The notes: generated by a model from the sequence alone, not told the origin. Shown: positions 22,332 to 30,712, counted from the stretch's first letter. The stretch is 57,048 nucleotides of DNA from Prochlorococcus sp. HOT208_60m_808M21 (GCA_002026005.1 MWOX01000151.1:1-57048), one strand, 5' to 3'. Numbers and translations are program-made.

Positions 22332-23093
22332 ATGAAATTAGATGTTAATAATATTTCAAAATATTTTGGGGAAGGTTCAAATAGAAAAAAGGCAATTGAG
22401 GGAATAAGCTTTTCAATAAGTTCTGGCGAATTTAAAACTCTTGTTGGGAGTTCTGGATCAGGTAAAAGTACTATATTGAGGATTATTGCTGGACTTGAGA
22501 GTCCATCTAAAGGGAACGTAAAAGTAGATGGAAAAATAGTTAGTGGACCGGGATTGGATAGAGGAATGGTTTTTCAGAAATATAGTCTTTTCCCTTGGCT
22601 CACAGCATCTGAGAATATTGCATTTGGAATGAATTTAAATTCTTATAATTTGAAAGAAATAAAATATAGGACATCTTATTTATTAGAAGTAGTAGGTCTT
22701 CAGGATTCGGGAAATAAGTATCCAAAAGAATTATCTGGAGGAATGCAACAAAGGATTGCAATTGCAAGAGCTCTAGCGACTAACCCTAAAATTCTACTTT
22801 TAGATGAACCTTTTGGAGCCTTGGACTTACAGATAAGAGAATCTATGCAGAAATTTCTCTATGAATTATGGGAAAAAACTTCATTGACAGTTTTACTTAT
22901 AACCCATGATATTGAAGAAGCATTAGCTCTCTCTCAGCAAATATGTATTTTGGCGCCTAATCCTGGAAGAATCATAAAAGAAGTTAAGGTAGATCTACAA
23001 AAAGGAGATTTAGATAAATTGAAACTTGATTCGGATTTTGCAAAATTAAGATATGAATTATCTGATTTTTTAAGAGGCCTCCAAAAAAAATAA
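22332..23093 (+). CDS. ABC transporter ATP-binding protein
   Basis: 253 residues. All ABC motifs are present: Walker A GSSGSGKST (residues ~38-46), Q-loop VFQKYSLFPW, signature LSGGMQQRIAIARALA, Walker B ILLLDEPFGALD, H-loop LLITHDIEEAL. Belongs to the nitrate/sulfonate/taurine group. Energises the importer formed with the two preceding genes. ATG directly follows the permease stop; the Rieske gene starts 3 bases after this stop, so it belongs to the same operon. Confidence 0.9.
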   Translation: MKLDVNNISKYFGEGSNRKKAIEGISFSISSGEFKTLVGSSGSGKSTILRIIAGLESPSKGNVKVDGKIVSGPGLDRGMVFQKYSLFPWLTASENIAFGMNLNSYNLKEIKYRTSYLLEVVGLQDSGNKYPKELSGGMQQRIAIARALATNPKILLLDEPFGALDLQIRESMQKFLYELWEKTSLTVLLITHDIEEALALSQQICILAPNPGRIIKEVKVDLQKGDLDKLKLDSDFAKLRYELSDFLRGLQKK

Positions 23094-23096
23094 ATA

Positions 23097-24119
23097 ATGT
23101 CAACTAGTTTTTTGCCTACTTGGCTTTATAAAGACCAAAAAATTTTTGAACTTGAATTAGATAACTATTCAAAAAATTATTGGCACCCATTGATTTTCAT
23201 AGGAGAAATCAAACCTGGCGAAATATTGGAAAAAAAATTCTTTAATCAATCATTATTAATCTCGCGTTCAGAAAATAATTTAATAACTGTTTTTAAAAAT
23301 AGATGCCCTCATCGTGGGTCAAAATTGTGTTTGCCAAAAACAAAATTTAATCCTTCTAATAATATTTTTTGTCCCTACCATGGCTGGACTTTTGATAGTT
23401 TTGGCAATCTTAAAACCTTGCCATTAAAGTACGATTTTGAAACAAAAATAGAAACAAAGGATTATTTTTTAGAAAAAGTTAACTCTTTAATAAATGGACC
23501 TTTAATTTGGATTAATTTCAGCAAAAAACCAATATCTATAGATGATCAAATTGAGCTTGTTGGGAGAAAATGTAATGATCAATGGGATATGAATTACAGC
23601 ATTTTTTCTGAGTTTTCTGAAACCTTAAATTGTAATTGGAAAATTGCCCATGATAATACACTGGATGATTATCATGTAGCAATAGCTCATAAAGATACCC
23701 TACATAAAGAACAAGGTCCAATTAAAAACTACAGATATTTCTTCAGTGAATTTTGTAATCTACTTGTTACCCCTCTTAGTAGTGAAGGAAATCTATATAC
23801 CTTTGGATTACTCCCATGGACCCATCTAATAATCTGGCCTGGTAAAGGGCTTGTTTTAATAAATTATCTTCCTAAAAATATTGATCAGTGTATTATTGAA
23901 ATTAAATTAGCATCTACTTCTTTATGTAAAAATGATTTAGAAAATTGGAAAAAAAGTATATTAGAGTTTCTTGGAGAAGATAAAGTTATTGTCGAATCAG
24001 TTCATAAGTCTTATCTGGAAAATTTTAAACTTGGTCCGCCTAATAGACTTGAACAAAGGATTATACACTGGCAAAATATTTATAAAGATTTTCTAAATGC
24101 ATCGTGTATTGCTTTCTAA
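23097..24119 (+). CDS. Rieske non-heme iron oxygenase, function unknown
   Basis: 340 residues. Rieske [2Fe-2S] site: NRCPHRGSKLC (C-x-H) and FCPYHGWTFDSFG (C-x2-H), residues ~70-105. The catalytic iron site follows: NTLDDYHVAIAHKDTLH, giving D-x-x-H-x4-H, so it can be active. Shorter than ring-hydroxylating alpha subunits (usually over 400 residues). Ends the guanidine operon, 3 bases after the ATPase gene. Family members hydroxylate rings or remove N- and O-methyl groups. I infer N-dealkylation or hydroxylation of a guanidino compound, but this is a guess from context. No dedicated reductase is seen in the window. Confidence 0.8.
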   Translation: MSTSFLPTWLYKDQKIFELELDNYSKNYWHPLIFIGEIKPGEILEKKFFNQSLLISRSENNLITVFKNRCPHRGSKLCLPKTKFNPSNNIFCPYHGWTFDSFGNLKTLPLKYDFETKIETKDYFLEKVNSLINGPLIWINFSKKPISIDDQIELVGRKCNDQWDMNYSIFSEFSETLNCNWKIAHDNTLDDYHVAIAHKDTLHKEQGPIKNYRYFFSEFCNLLVTPLSSEGNLYTFGLLPWTHLIIWPGKGLVLINYLPKNIDQCIIEIKLASTSLCKNDLENWKKSILEFLGEDKVIVESVHKSYLENFKLGPPNRLEQRIIHWQNIYKDFLNASCIAF

Positions 24120-24233
24120 CATAATTTCTATTTATTGTTCTGATATTATGAATTAAATTTTTAATTTGGTAGGGGTTTAACTATATATTTAATATGCTTT
24201 ATTGATAATGTAGTTAAGCACAAAAAGTTGATT

Positions 24234-24551
24234 ATGAAAAATTTTATACTAATAATAGTCTCTTTATCTTTCCTATCTTCTTGCAGTAATGACAAAGATT
24301 TTTTTCTCACTGAGGAGAATGCTTTGTTAAGTTGCGGAGGTAAATCTCGTATCATCGAAAATGATAAAGAAGAGATAATAAATACTGAAGTGAAGGATTT
24401 AAGAGATGGAATTGGTAAATACGTTGAATTTACAGTTGTTGAGACTGATAAAAAAGGAGGAAAATATAGGATTATTAATTGTTTCCCAAGTGAAGAGCCA
24501 CAAGATTCAATAATTAAAGTTGTTAAAACAAATTATAAATTAAGTAATTAA
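24234..24551 (+). CDS. Small lipoprotein
   Basis: From the ATG at 24234 (a TTG lies 6 bases before). A type II signal peptide: MKNFILIIVSLSFLSSCSND, with lipobox LSSC. The mature ~87 residues carry CGGKSR and a C-terminal half GKYVEFTVVETDKKGGKYR, a small beta-rich domain. No known family. Membrane-anchored; 114 bp after the Rieske gene, and I see no sign that it belongs to that operon. Confidence 0.6.
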   Translation: MKNFILIIVSLSFLSSCSNDKDFFLTEENALLSCGGKSRIIENDKEEIINTEVKDLRDGIGKYVEFTVVETDKKGGKYRIINCFPSEEPQDSIIKVVKTNYKLSN

Positions 24552-24578
24552 CTGTTATTTAAAATAACTAGTTTGCTT

Positions 24579-25433
24579 TTAATCTGAGATTTTTGATGAT
24601 TTGATAATTTCCCATGCTTCTGATGCAGTGTCTGCATATTGGAAAAGATTTAAATGTTTATCTTCAATCAATCCAAGATCAGCTAGATAATCAAAGTTAA
24701 TTACCTTATTCCAATACTGCTTACCAAAAAGTATGATTGGGATTTTAGTTTTCATTCCTGTTTGACAAAGTGTCAAAAGTTCAAATAATTCATCTAGTGT
24801 TCCAAAACCTCCAGGAAAAAATACGGCAGCTATTGATCGCATAACAAAATGGATCTTTCTTAATGCAAAATAATTAAATTTAAAGCAAAGACCGGGAGTT
24901 ATAAAAGCATTTGGTATTTGTTCATTAGGGAGACTGATATTTAACCCTATAGACTTACAATTTGCTTCAAATGCACCTCTATTAGCAGCTTCCATAATTC
25001 CTGGCCCCCCACCTGTAACAATCACATGAGAATTACAGTTTTTATTTTGATTATTAATTGAAGCAAGTTTAGAAAACTCCCTTGCAGATTGATAGTAATT
25101 ACTCATTAGAAGCAAATTTTCTAATCTATTTAAATTTCGTTTTAGAAGTATCGATTTATGATTTTTTTTAATTAATTCTTTTATATTTTCAATTCTCTTT
25201 TTTGTATTTGATTCTTCTGTAATGCTTGCGCCTCCAAAAATAATTATGGTTGAAAGAATTTGATTTTCTTCAAGGATTAAATCTGGTTTAGTAATCTCAA
25301 GAAGCATTCTAACTCCACGCATTTCATTTCGGCTTAGTAGGCCAATATCTTCGTGAGCCAATTTATAAGTATCAGAATTAATAATTAAATTCAAGTTTTT
25401 TAAATTATTACTAGGGGATATATGTTTTTTCAT
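24579..25433 (-). CDS. LOG-family (Rossmann, lysine-decarboxylase-like) protein
   Basis: 284 residues from the ATG at 25431-25433, two bases after the upstream stop; a TTG at 25442 would add three residues. Family motifs: VTGGGPGIMEAANRGA and FFPGGFGTLDELFELLTLCQ (PGGxGTxxE). LOG proteins hydrolyse nucleotide 5'-monophosphates to release the base, with cytokinin ribotides the best-known substrates. The ~100-residue N-terminal extension is typical of the larger TIGR00730-type bacterial members. Coupled with the 25435-25953 gene. Confidence 0.8.
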   Translation of the reverse strand: MKKHISPSNNLKNLNLIINSDTYKLAHEDIGLLSRNEMRGVRMLLEITKPDLILEENQILSTIIIFGGASITEESNTKKRIENIKELIKKNHKSILLKRNLNRLENLLLMSNYYQSAREFSKLASINNQNKNCNSHVIVTGGGPGIMEAANRGAFEANCKSIGLNISLPNEQIPNAFITPGLCFKFNYFALRKIHFVMRSIAAVFFPGGFGTLDELFELLTLCQTGMKTKIPIILFGKQYWNKVINFDYLADLGLIEDKHLNLFQYADTASEAWEIIKSSKISD

Positions 25434-25434
25434 T

Positions 25435-25953
25435 TCAAACAAGAGTTTTAATTGTTCTTTCTAGAGGATTAAAATTGACTCTTTTGATTTTGTTATTTTC
25501 GTAAATCCAATAAACAGGTGGACTTTTTCTTGCCTTAATTAAATTAATTTTGTCTAATTTTTTAGGGATAAATTCTTTAGAAGGATCAAAAAATTTATCT
25601 CTTTTAGGTTGGTTTAAAACAATACTACCTTCTTTCCCTGAGATAGATCTATGATACGTTCCTATAGGAATTTCTAATGCTCCCATAGATCTATTTAAAT
25701 AAATCATATGATGTGGTTCATCCCAGAAAGGATTTATTAAAACAAATTTCCTTTCTCCGGTGATAACTAAATTGTGGTCAATTTGATGATAGTGAACGTA
25801 ATATTGCTCATCTTTTAAATCATCTGGAGGAGATATAGCTTCCCCAGAATGTATCACGACGTCAGAACCATTAAAAGTATCTATGCCTGCATCGAAGAAT
25901 GTTACTTTTGGAGTTTCTCTAAAAACATTTATTGGGAAGAATCTTAATTCCAT
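25435..25953 (-). CDS. Conserved hypothetical protein, cupin-like
   Basis: 172 residues, soluble. Starts MELRFFPINVFRETPKVTFF. Beta-rich pattern with DHNLVITGERKFVLINPFWD and HHMIYLNRSMGALEIPIGTY-HRS, resembling a single cupin barrel, but I cannot confirm metal ligands. The stop is two bases from the LOG gene start, so the two are probably co-translated. Function unknown. Confidence 0.5.
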   Translation of the reverse strand: MELRFFPINVFRETPKVTFFDAGIDTFNGSDVVIHSGEAISPPDDLKDEQYYVHYHQIDHNLVITGERKFVLINPFWDEPHHMIYLNRSMGALEIPIGTYHRSISGKEGSIVLNQPKRDKFFDPSKEFIPKKLDKINLIKARKSPPVYWIYENNKIKRVNFNPLERTIKTLV

Positions 25954-26033
25954 AGTGCTAACTCCCTTTTAGAAAATTTATAAATACTAATAAAAATTTT
26001 ATTTTCTTTTGAAAAACAGCTATTTTATTTTTT

Positions 26034-26180
26034 TTAATTGCAACAAACCAAGCAATCTTGTTGATTTGGATAATCTATACATTCTTTATTTAAAGTTTCT
26101 TTTAAGAAATCTAGTTTATTAACATAATCAAGATCTTTTAATTCTTTGTTAGGAACCGTGAACTGAGTTTGTAGTTTCAT
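26034..26180 (-). CDS. Microprotein with C-terminal ECxxYPxQxDCxxCCN motif
   Basis: 48 residues, ATG at 26178-26180. Ends in KECIDYPNQQDCLVCCN, the pattern shared with the genes at 6152-6334 and 26384-26536. Here one more cysteine is present. Sixteen bases after the stop of the 33-residue membrane gene on the same strand. Confidence 0.65.
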   Translation of the reverse strand: MKLQTQFTVPNKELKDLDYVNKLDFLKETLNKECIDYPNQQDCLVCCN

Positions 26181-26195
26181 TTTCTATTCTCCTAA

Positions 26196-26297
26196 TTAAT
26201 ACTGTTTTTTGAATCCATTCCAAGTTTGAGAAAACCTTAATCCCAAATAAGAAATTAAAATTGTCCAAAATAAAATTTCTATACCTAAATTAGTCAT
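26196..26297 (-). CDS. Small single-span membrane protein (33 aa)
   Basis: ATG at 26295-26297 with a perfect AGGAGG ribosome site. One membrane helix (LGIEILFWTILISYLGLRF) and a short basic tail. Co-oriented with the cysteine microprotein downstream. Confidence 0.55.
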   Translation of the reverse strand: MTNLGIEILFWTILISYLGLRFSQTWNGFKKQY

Positions 26298-26383
26298 TTG
26301 CTTGGCCTCCTTTCTATCTGATTATTCTTTAGTACGGGTATTAAGTAAAAAATCAAGCGTAAGAATACCTAAAAGTTAAAGTT

Positions 26384-26536
26384 TTAATTACAAAAAATCT
26401 TGCAATGGTTGTTACTAGGATGTTCTGCACATTCGTTATTCCAATAAGCTTCAATTTCTTTTAGCTTATTGTCATATGAAAGATTTTTTTTATCCAAATT
26501 AATTTCTTGGATAGTAAATGTGTCATTTAGTGCCAT
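26384..26536 (-). CDS. Microprotein with C-terminal ECxEHPxNxHCxxFCN motif
   Basis: 50 residues from the ATG at 26534-26536, chosen because of the GGGG ribosome site upstream; a longer in-frame reading to 26641 exists. Ends AYWNNECAEHPSNNHCKIFC-N. The YW...EC...HP.N.HC...C pattern matches the 6152 gene closely. Confidence 0.65.
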   Translation of the reverse strand: MALNDTFTIQEINLDKKNLSYDNKLKEIEAYWNNECAEHPSNNHCKIFCN

Positions 26537-26774
26537 AAGACTTACCCCTTTACTACAACTATGTTCTAATTCATTTGAAAGGTAAATTTCAAGTTGTATG
26601 TGTGCGGTAAGAGGAACAAAATTGTACGGATTAAGGATCAAAAAAAAATCTCAAATTCTAAATGATTGCAAGGATAATATCTTCAAAAAATTTATTCTAT
26701 CTCTAAAAAAATTTGTATAAATTTTGCTTAGAGATTGTATTCTCTTAATACTTTCTTAGGTCTGCCAGTATCTA

Positions 26775-26900
26775 TCATTCATCTAATCTATCTGCATATT
26801 CTCTTAAAATCTCAGCCATCTTTTGAGGTGGAATTTCTTGTTGATATTCTCTACATAAATCAAAAAATTTATCTAAGAAATCTTTCATTGAAGAGGACAT
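26775..26900 (-). CDS. Small soluble helical protein (41 aa)
   Basis: ATG at 26898-26900, five bases after the stop of the 31-residue membrane gene. MSSSMKDFLDKFFDLCREYQ, then PPQKMAEILREYADRLDE. Last of a four-gene microprotein unit. Confidence 0.5.
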   Translation of the reverse strand: MSSSMKDFLDKFFDLCREYQQEIPPQKMAEILREYADRLDE

Positions 26901-26905
26901 AAAAA

Positions 26906-27001
26906 TTAGCGTTTCATTTTAAAAGTAAAGTATGCAAACACACCAAGCAATAAAAGACTCACGACCCCATAAGTAATCGCAATGCCGTACATGTAAGTCA
27001 T
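26906..27001 (-). CDS. Small membrane protein (31 aa)
   Basis: ATG at 26999-27001 overlaps the previous stop (ATGA). Almost entirely one membrane helix (ITYGVVSLLLLGVFAYFTF) ending in KMKR. Confidence 0.5.
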   Translation of the reverse strand: MTYMYGIAITYGVVSLLLLGVFAYFTFKMKR

Positions 27002-27138
27002 TTATTTATAAAGACATAAGCAGAGTATAAATAAACTAAGAAAACTCCAATAGCAATGGAGCTTCCATAAATAAGAAAATTCCAAAATCTATATAATTTA
27101 GGTTTTTTAAATTCTTTTTCTTCTTCTTTAGTAATCAT
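26998..27138 (-). CDS. Small membrane protein (46 aa)
   Basis: ATG at 27136-27138 overlaps the previous stop (ATGA). Polar, lysine-rich head (MITKEEEKEFKKPKLYRF), then a membrane helix (GSSIAIGVFLVYLYSAYVF). The chain of overlaps argues that all members are translated. Confidence 0.55.
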   Translation of the reverse strand: MITKEEEKEFKKPKLYRFWNFLIYGSSIAIGVFLVYLYSAYVFINK

Positions 27139-27257
27139 TTATTTTCTTTTTCTGTTTCTTTTCTGGCAGCATTACCTTTTGCTCTTAATACCAAAGTTAT
27201 CGTAAGGGCAGCGCTTAATATCACAGCATCAATTAATAGGTGCGGGGAAATATTCAT
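27135..27257 (-). CDS. Small membrane protein (40 aa)
   Basis: First gene of the overlapping unit, ATG at 27255-27257. Membrane helix LLIDAVILSAALTITLVL, then a charged tail (RKETEKENK). Hairpin-tail copy 7 lies about 60 bases upstream. Confidence 0.55.
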   Translation of the reverse strand: MNISPHLLIDAVILSAALTITLVLRAKGNAARKETEKENK

Positions 27258-27317
27258 CAGCTGTAAAGAGAAATAAGAAGAGTCATTATCTTTTCATTAA
27301 TAAATTTATTAATCATT

Positions 27318-27363
27318 AAAAAAAGAGGGGTTTATCCCTCTAAGTTTAGATCGACTGTCAATC
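27318..27363 (-). promoter_or_regulatory. Hairpin-tail leader element, copy 7
   Basis: AGAGGGG-TTTAT-CCCTC beside an A-run, tail TAAGTTTAGATCGACTGTCA, nearly identical to copy 1 over 15 kb away. It lies between the 51-residue gene (stop at 27410) and the four-gene microprotein unit. Confidence 0.65.
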
Positions 27364-27409
27364 ACTTTCTATTTTAGCTTTTTAGTTTCTCTTTAAAACA
27401 TTATTTTAT

Positions 27410-27565
27410 TTAGCCAGAGCAAGAGAAGGCACCTGCAAGAATATTTTTAAAAATTGGTGCTTGACCCAAGGCATATAAAAAGAAAGTTGATGATGCGAGA
27501 GTAATAGCTATTTTAGAAGCCCTGTTAACTTTCAAATTTGAGAATTTTGCAAATGCAGAGCTCAT
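27410..27565 (-). CDS. Small hypothetical membrane protein (51 aa)
   Basis: ATG at 27563-27565. Basic head (SNLKVNRASKIA), hydrophobic middle (ITLASSTFFLYALGQAPIF) and a C-terminal AGAFSCSG. One membrane helix likely. Family unknown. Confidence 0.5.
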   Translation of the reverse strand: MSSAFAKFSNLKVNRASKIAITLASSTFFLYALGQAPIFKNILAGAFSCSG

Positions 27566-27818
27566 TTATTAATTAATTTAATGACTTTATAATAGCTGCA
27601 AAAATTAAATATTCAGCATCAATATATACCAAAGATTTACCAAAAGAATCTTGGATTGAGATTTTTTAGAGTTTCAATTTTAGCCTAGGACATTAGGATC
27701 GATGATGAAGCATTATGGATTCTTATATTATTCTTGAAAAAAAATTTTCTATAGATTAATCTTTATTTTTAGTAATATTATGGGAATTAGAAAAAATTTT
27801 TATTGAAAACAAAATCTT

Positions 27819-29429
27819 CTAATTAATTTTTACAAGATTAATATCTTTAAATTCTTTCAAGTTTATAAACTTAGTTCTAATTGAATCATTAAATTGAGCA
27901 ATATCTTTGTCACTTATAAATCCATAAATGGTCTGCTCTATTTTATGGATTTGCTTATTTTTAATTACTTTATACTTTGGAAGATAAAATTTTAATAAAT
28001 TTAATTTTTTATCTTCTAATTCACCTATAAGGAATATCTGATTATCTTTTATTATTTTATTTATATCGGGTTGATAAATAAAATCTTTTATTTCATTATT
28101 AGGATTTCCAATTATGCCATTAGAAAAAAATAAATTTAGTATAAAAATTTGGATGAAAAATATTGATAAAATATTATTTAAATTTAAAGATTTTGAATTA
28201 GTTTTATATAAAATTTTTAAAGAAAGAGTCATTAATATTACTGTTAAAGCAATTATTATGAATTCTTCAATTAAGTTAAATTGATTCAGGAATTTTAAAT
28301 GAAGATTTAATATTGAACCTATTAAAATTAAGGTACTTAACAGTAGTATGAACCCTCCAAATATTCTTAATGTCAATTTTGATCCCTTAGATTTATTTTT
28401 AAATGATTCATAAATTCCAAAAGAGCCGTTTGCGGCTAATAATGGAATACTAAATAATCCATAATGGGAATATTTTGAAGCTGTTAACATCAAAATAACT
28501 ATGTTTAAAAAAGGAGTAAAAACTAATAAAATTTGAATTTCTCTAGATTTATTTTTTAGAATATATCTAGTCCCATTAATTATAAAAATAAAGAAGGGGG
28601 AACATAATAAAATTAGATTACGTGGATAAAATAGAAATCCTGCAAAAATTTCATTTTCATTCAATGTTTTTGCTTGCAATAGCATGTATGGTTTTATTAA
28701 TGAATCAAATCCATATGTTCGATAAGAAATGTAGTAAGAAATTATTAGAGGTATTAAACCAACAAAAAATCCGATAATAAAATATCTAGTATTTTTATAT
28801 CCAAGTTTTTTAAATTTAAAAAAAATGAATGGCAATAGACTTACTAAAGGTAGCAATTGTAAATAGCTTCTTATAAAAAATGGAATTGAGAGAAATAAAC
28901 CACTTATAAATAAATATTTGTTTTTATTATGTTCTTTTAAAAATTCATTTATTTTTAGTAAAAATAAAACACTTGACAAGTTAAAAAAAATATAAAGTGT
29001 ATCAGGACTACAATACTTACCGTAACTGAACCAAATAAATGATGAAGATAATGTGAAAATGGATATTAATCCTATTTCTAAACTTCCTATATTTTTTATT
29101 ATTTTGAATAATACAAAAGAAGAAAGTATTGAAAAAATATAACTTGGTAATCTTGCTGAAAACTCACTTATTCCAAATATTTTAAAACTTAGTGAGATTA
29201 ACCAATAGGAACCGATAGTTTTATGATGAGCCTTTTCAAAAGGTGTGAACCAATTTTTAGAATCTATTATTAACTTTGCTCTGTTAGCATAAAGAGACTC
29301 ATCGTGGGCTACCAAACTATGATTTTCTATAAAAAATATTGAACAAAAAGAAACTAAAACAATAATCAATACTAAAAAAAGTACGAGCCTCTTATTAATA
29401 ATTAAGTTTTCTTCTGTTAAGTTCATCAC
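27819..29429 (-). CDS. GT39/ArnT-like membrane glycosyltransferase
   Basis: 536 residues with about eleven membrane segments. The first periplasmic loop carries the GT39 signature: VAHDESLYANRAKLI (DE) and TPFEKAHHKTIGSYWLISLS, then ISEFSARLPSYI. Such enzymes transfer a sugar from a polyprenyl-phosphate carrier to lipid A, protein or other envelope acceptors. The acceptor cannot be told here. Its extremely AT-rich codon use and isolation among island microgenes fit envelope-variation islands. A 250-bp gap with no gene separates it from the microgenes downstream. Confidence 0.8.
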   Translation of the reverse strand: MMNLTEENLIINKRLVLFLVLIIVLVSFCSIFFIENHSLVAHDESLYANRAKLIIDSKNWFTPFEKAHHKTIGSYWLISLSFKIFGISEFSARLPSYIFSILSSFVLFKIIKNIGSLEIGLISIFTLSSSFIWFSYGKYCSPDTLYIFFNLSSVLFLLKINEFLKEHNKNKYLFISGLFLSIPFFIRSYLQLLPLVSLLPFIFFKFKKLGYKNTRYFIIGFFVGLIPLIISYYISYRTYGFDSLIKPYMLLQAKTLNENEIFAGFLFYPRNLILLCSPFFIFIINGTRYILKNKSREIQILLVFTPFLNIVILMLTASKYSHYGLFSIPLLAANGSFGIYESFKNKSKGSKLTLRIFGGFILLLSTLILIGSILNLHLKFLNQFNLIEEFIIIALTVILMTLSLKILYKTNSKSLNLNNILSIFFIQIFILNLFFSNGIIGNPNNEIKDFIYQPDINKIIKDNQIFLIGELEDKKLNLLKFYLPKYKVIKNKQIHKIEQTIYGFISDKDIAQFNDSIRTKFINLKEFKDINLVKIN

Positions 29430-29621
29430 GATTTATAAACACAAATTAATTATCTAATAATTTTTTATTGAAGAAAGTTAAGGGAAGATATCTTTTTAGT
29501 TTATTAAGAACAAAAGATTTGTTTGAGTTTGGATTAAGCGATTTACCCAAGACTTGATAATTAAATAAAACTACTTTTTGTTTGAAGATTACCTTCATAA
29601 AAGAAACAATTCAACTTAGAA

Positions 29622-29642
29622 GGGGCTAAAAATAGCCCCTCT
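29622..29642. other. Strong hairpin in a gene-free gap
   Basis: AGGGGCTA-AAAA-TAGCCCCT, an 8-bp perfect stem. No T-run on either side, so not a standard terminator. The gap 29430-29729 otherwise shows nothing supported. Confidence 0.5.
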
Positions 29643-29729
29643 CGGTGAAACTCTTCCAAAGAAACACCGTTAAAATCTTACTCTGAAAGTTGCAAAGTTA
29701 AACAAATTAATACAATCAAGATTAACAAT

Positions 29730-29940
29730 TTATGCGGCCTTTTTAAAAGGGTTCATATTCCTTAAAAAGTTATTACTTTTGCGGGTACTCATTTTTCTAT
29801 ATCTTTGATTTATATCCAGGATATACTTTCTAGCTTTCTTATCATTTTCAACTTTCTTTTTTTCGAAGACGTAAAGCCTTTAAATCTTCTATGGACATGA
29901 GGCCATCATCTTCATTGAAATTTAAATGATCAAATTGCAT
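29730..29940 (-). CDS. Basic small protein (69 aa), frameshifted at a T7 run
   Basis: ATG at 29938-29940: MQFDHLNFNEDDGLMSIEDL, then KALRLRKKKVENDKKARKYI, LDINQRYRKMSTRKSNNF and NPFKKAA. As given, the frame stops after 30 residues. Removing one base from the T7 at 29857-29863 restores a single 69-residue frame. The basic C-terminal half suggests nucleic-acid or membrane binding; no family recognised. Confidence 0.5.
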
Positions 29941-30097
29941 CAGTTTAAGAAATTAAGTTTCTTCTTTAAGTGCAAGATTAACAACCTTATCTTTATTTGC
30001 AATAGAGATAATTAACCAACTTAACTCAAATTAGTAATGCAATCTTCAGAAAGCTATTAATTTAAGTATTAAAAACTTTCTAAAATCAAGAAAAACT

Positions 30098-30399
30098 TTT
30101 GATTGAATTAGATGGAACTTCTACAGATACAAATGATTCTCCATAATGAGATTCGGCTGATCTTATTAGTAACCAGTAAAAGAAATTTACTAAAGCTTTC
30201 TCCACGAGGATTTAGTAACTAATTTAAATAAACTCATCATTTTTGTAATAGCAATATACAAAATAAATTTATTACACAATCAAGATATTTACCTCATAAA
30301 GCATAGTTGCATATTAATTAAGAAAAATTTGCACTCTCAGACTTTAGGCCGCGGACTAAATCCTCGTGGAGGATTGGACTTTAGTCCGCTCTATTTTTT
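30098..30399 (+). ncRNA. ~300-bp element with terminator and anti-terminator arms, copy 2
   Basis: GCGGACTAAA (30351-30360) pairs perfectly with TTTAGTCCGC (30380-30389), followed by CTATTTTTT. ACTAAATCCTCGTGGAG (30355-30371) is the exact complement of CTCCACGAGGATTTAGT (30200-30216). In copy 1 the terminator stem has one A-C mismatch where this copy has A-T. The coding-like remnant on the left reads ELDGTSTDTNDSP. Confidence 0.6.
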
Positions 30400-30595
30400 A
30401 GTAAAAGAAAAATAGCACTGCAAGGTAACTAGATCACCAATTTTTATATTTGACTCTGAATAAGTTAATTGAGCAAGAGTATCTGAGCATATGTTGGTGT
30501 TGTTTATTGTATAAATTTGCTACGAAACTCTTGATACCAATGGTTTCAGTATTTTTGCTCATTGATATATTCATTCTTAAATAATATTATTATTG

Positions 30596-30712
30596 ATGCC
30601 TAAGGAAGGTTTAATTTTGAAAAAAATAATTAAATTTTTTAAACTGCTCAATAGAAGAATCCATATTCTTAATGCAGAGACTGAATTGAAATTTATATTG
30701 GAAAATAAATAA
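30596..30712 (+). CDS. Small basic protein (38 aa)
   Basis: ATG at 30596 after TAAGGAAG-type sequence. MPKEGLILKKIIKFFKLLNR, then RIHILNAETELKFILENK. The stop overlaps the next start (TAATG), so translation is coupled. Confidence 0.45.
   Translation: MPKEGLILKKIIKFFKLLNRRIHILNAETELKFILENK

Noticed and set aside
23536-23721. Minus-strand frame inside the Rieske gene
   Set aside because: Shadow of a well-supported gene, as are the other antisense frames within gdmH, ghaB, murD and the flavoprotein.
26384-26641. 85-residue version of the cysteine microprotein
   Set aside because: The internal ATG at 26534-26536 has a GGGG ribosome site and gives a length like its relatives.
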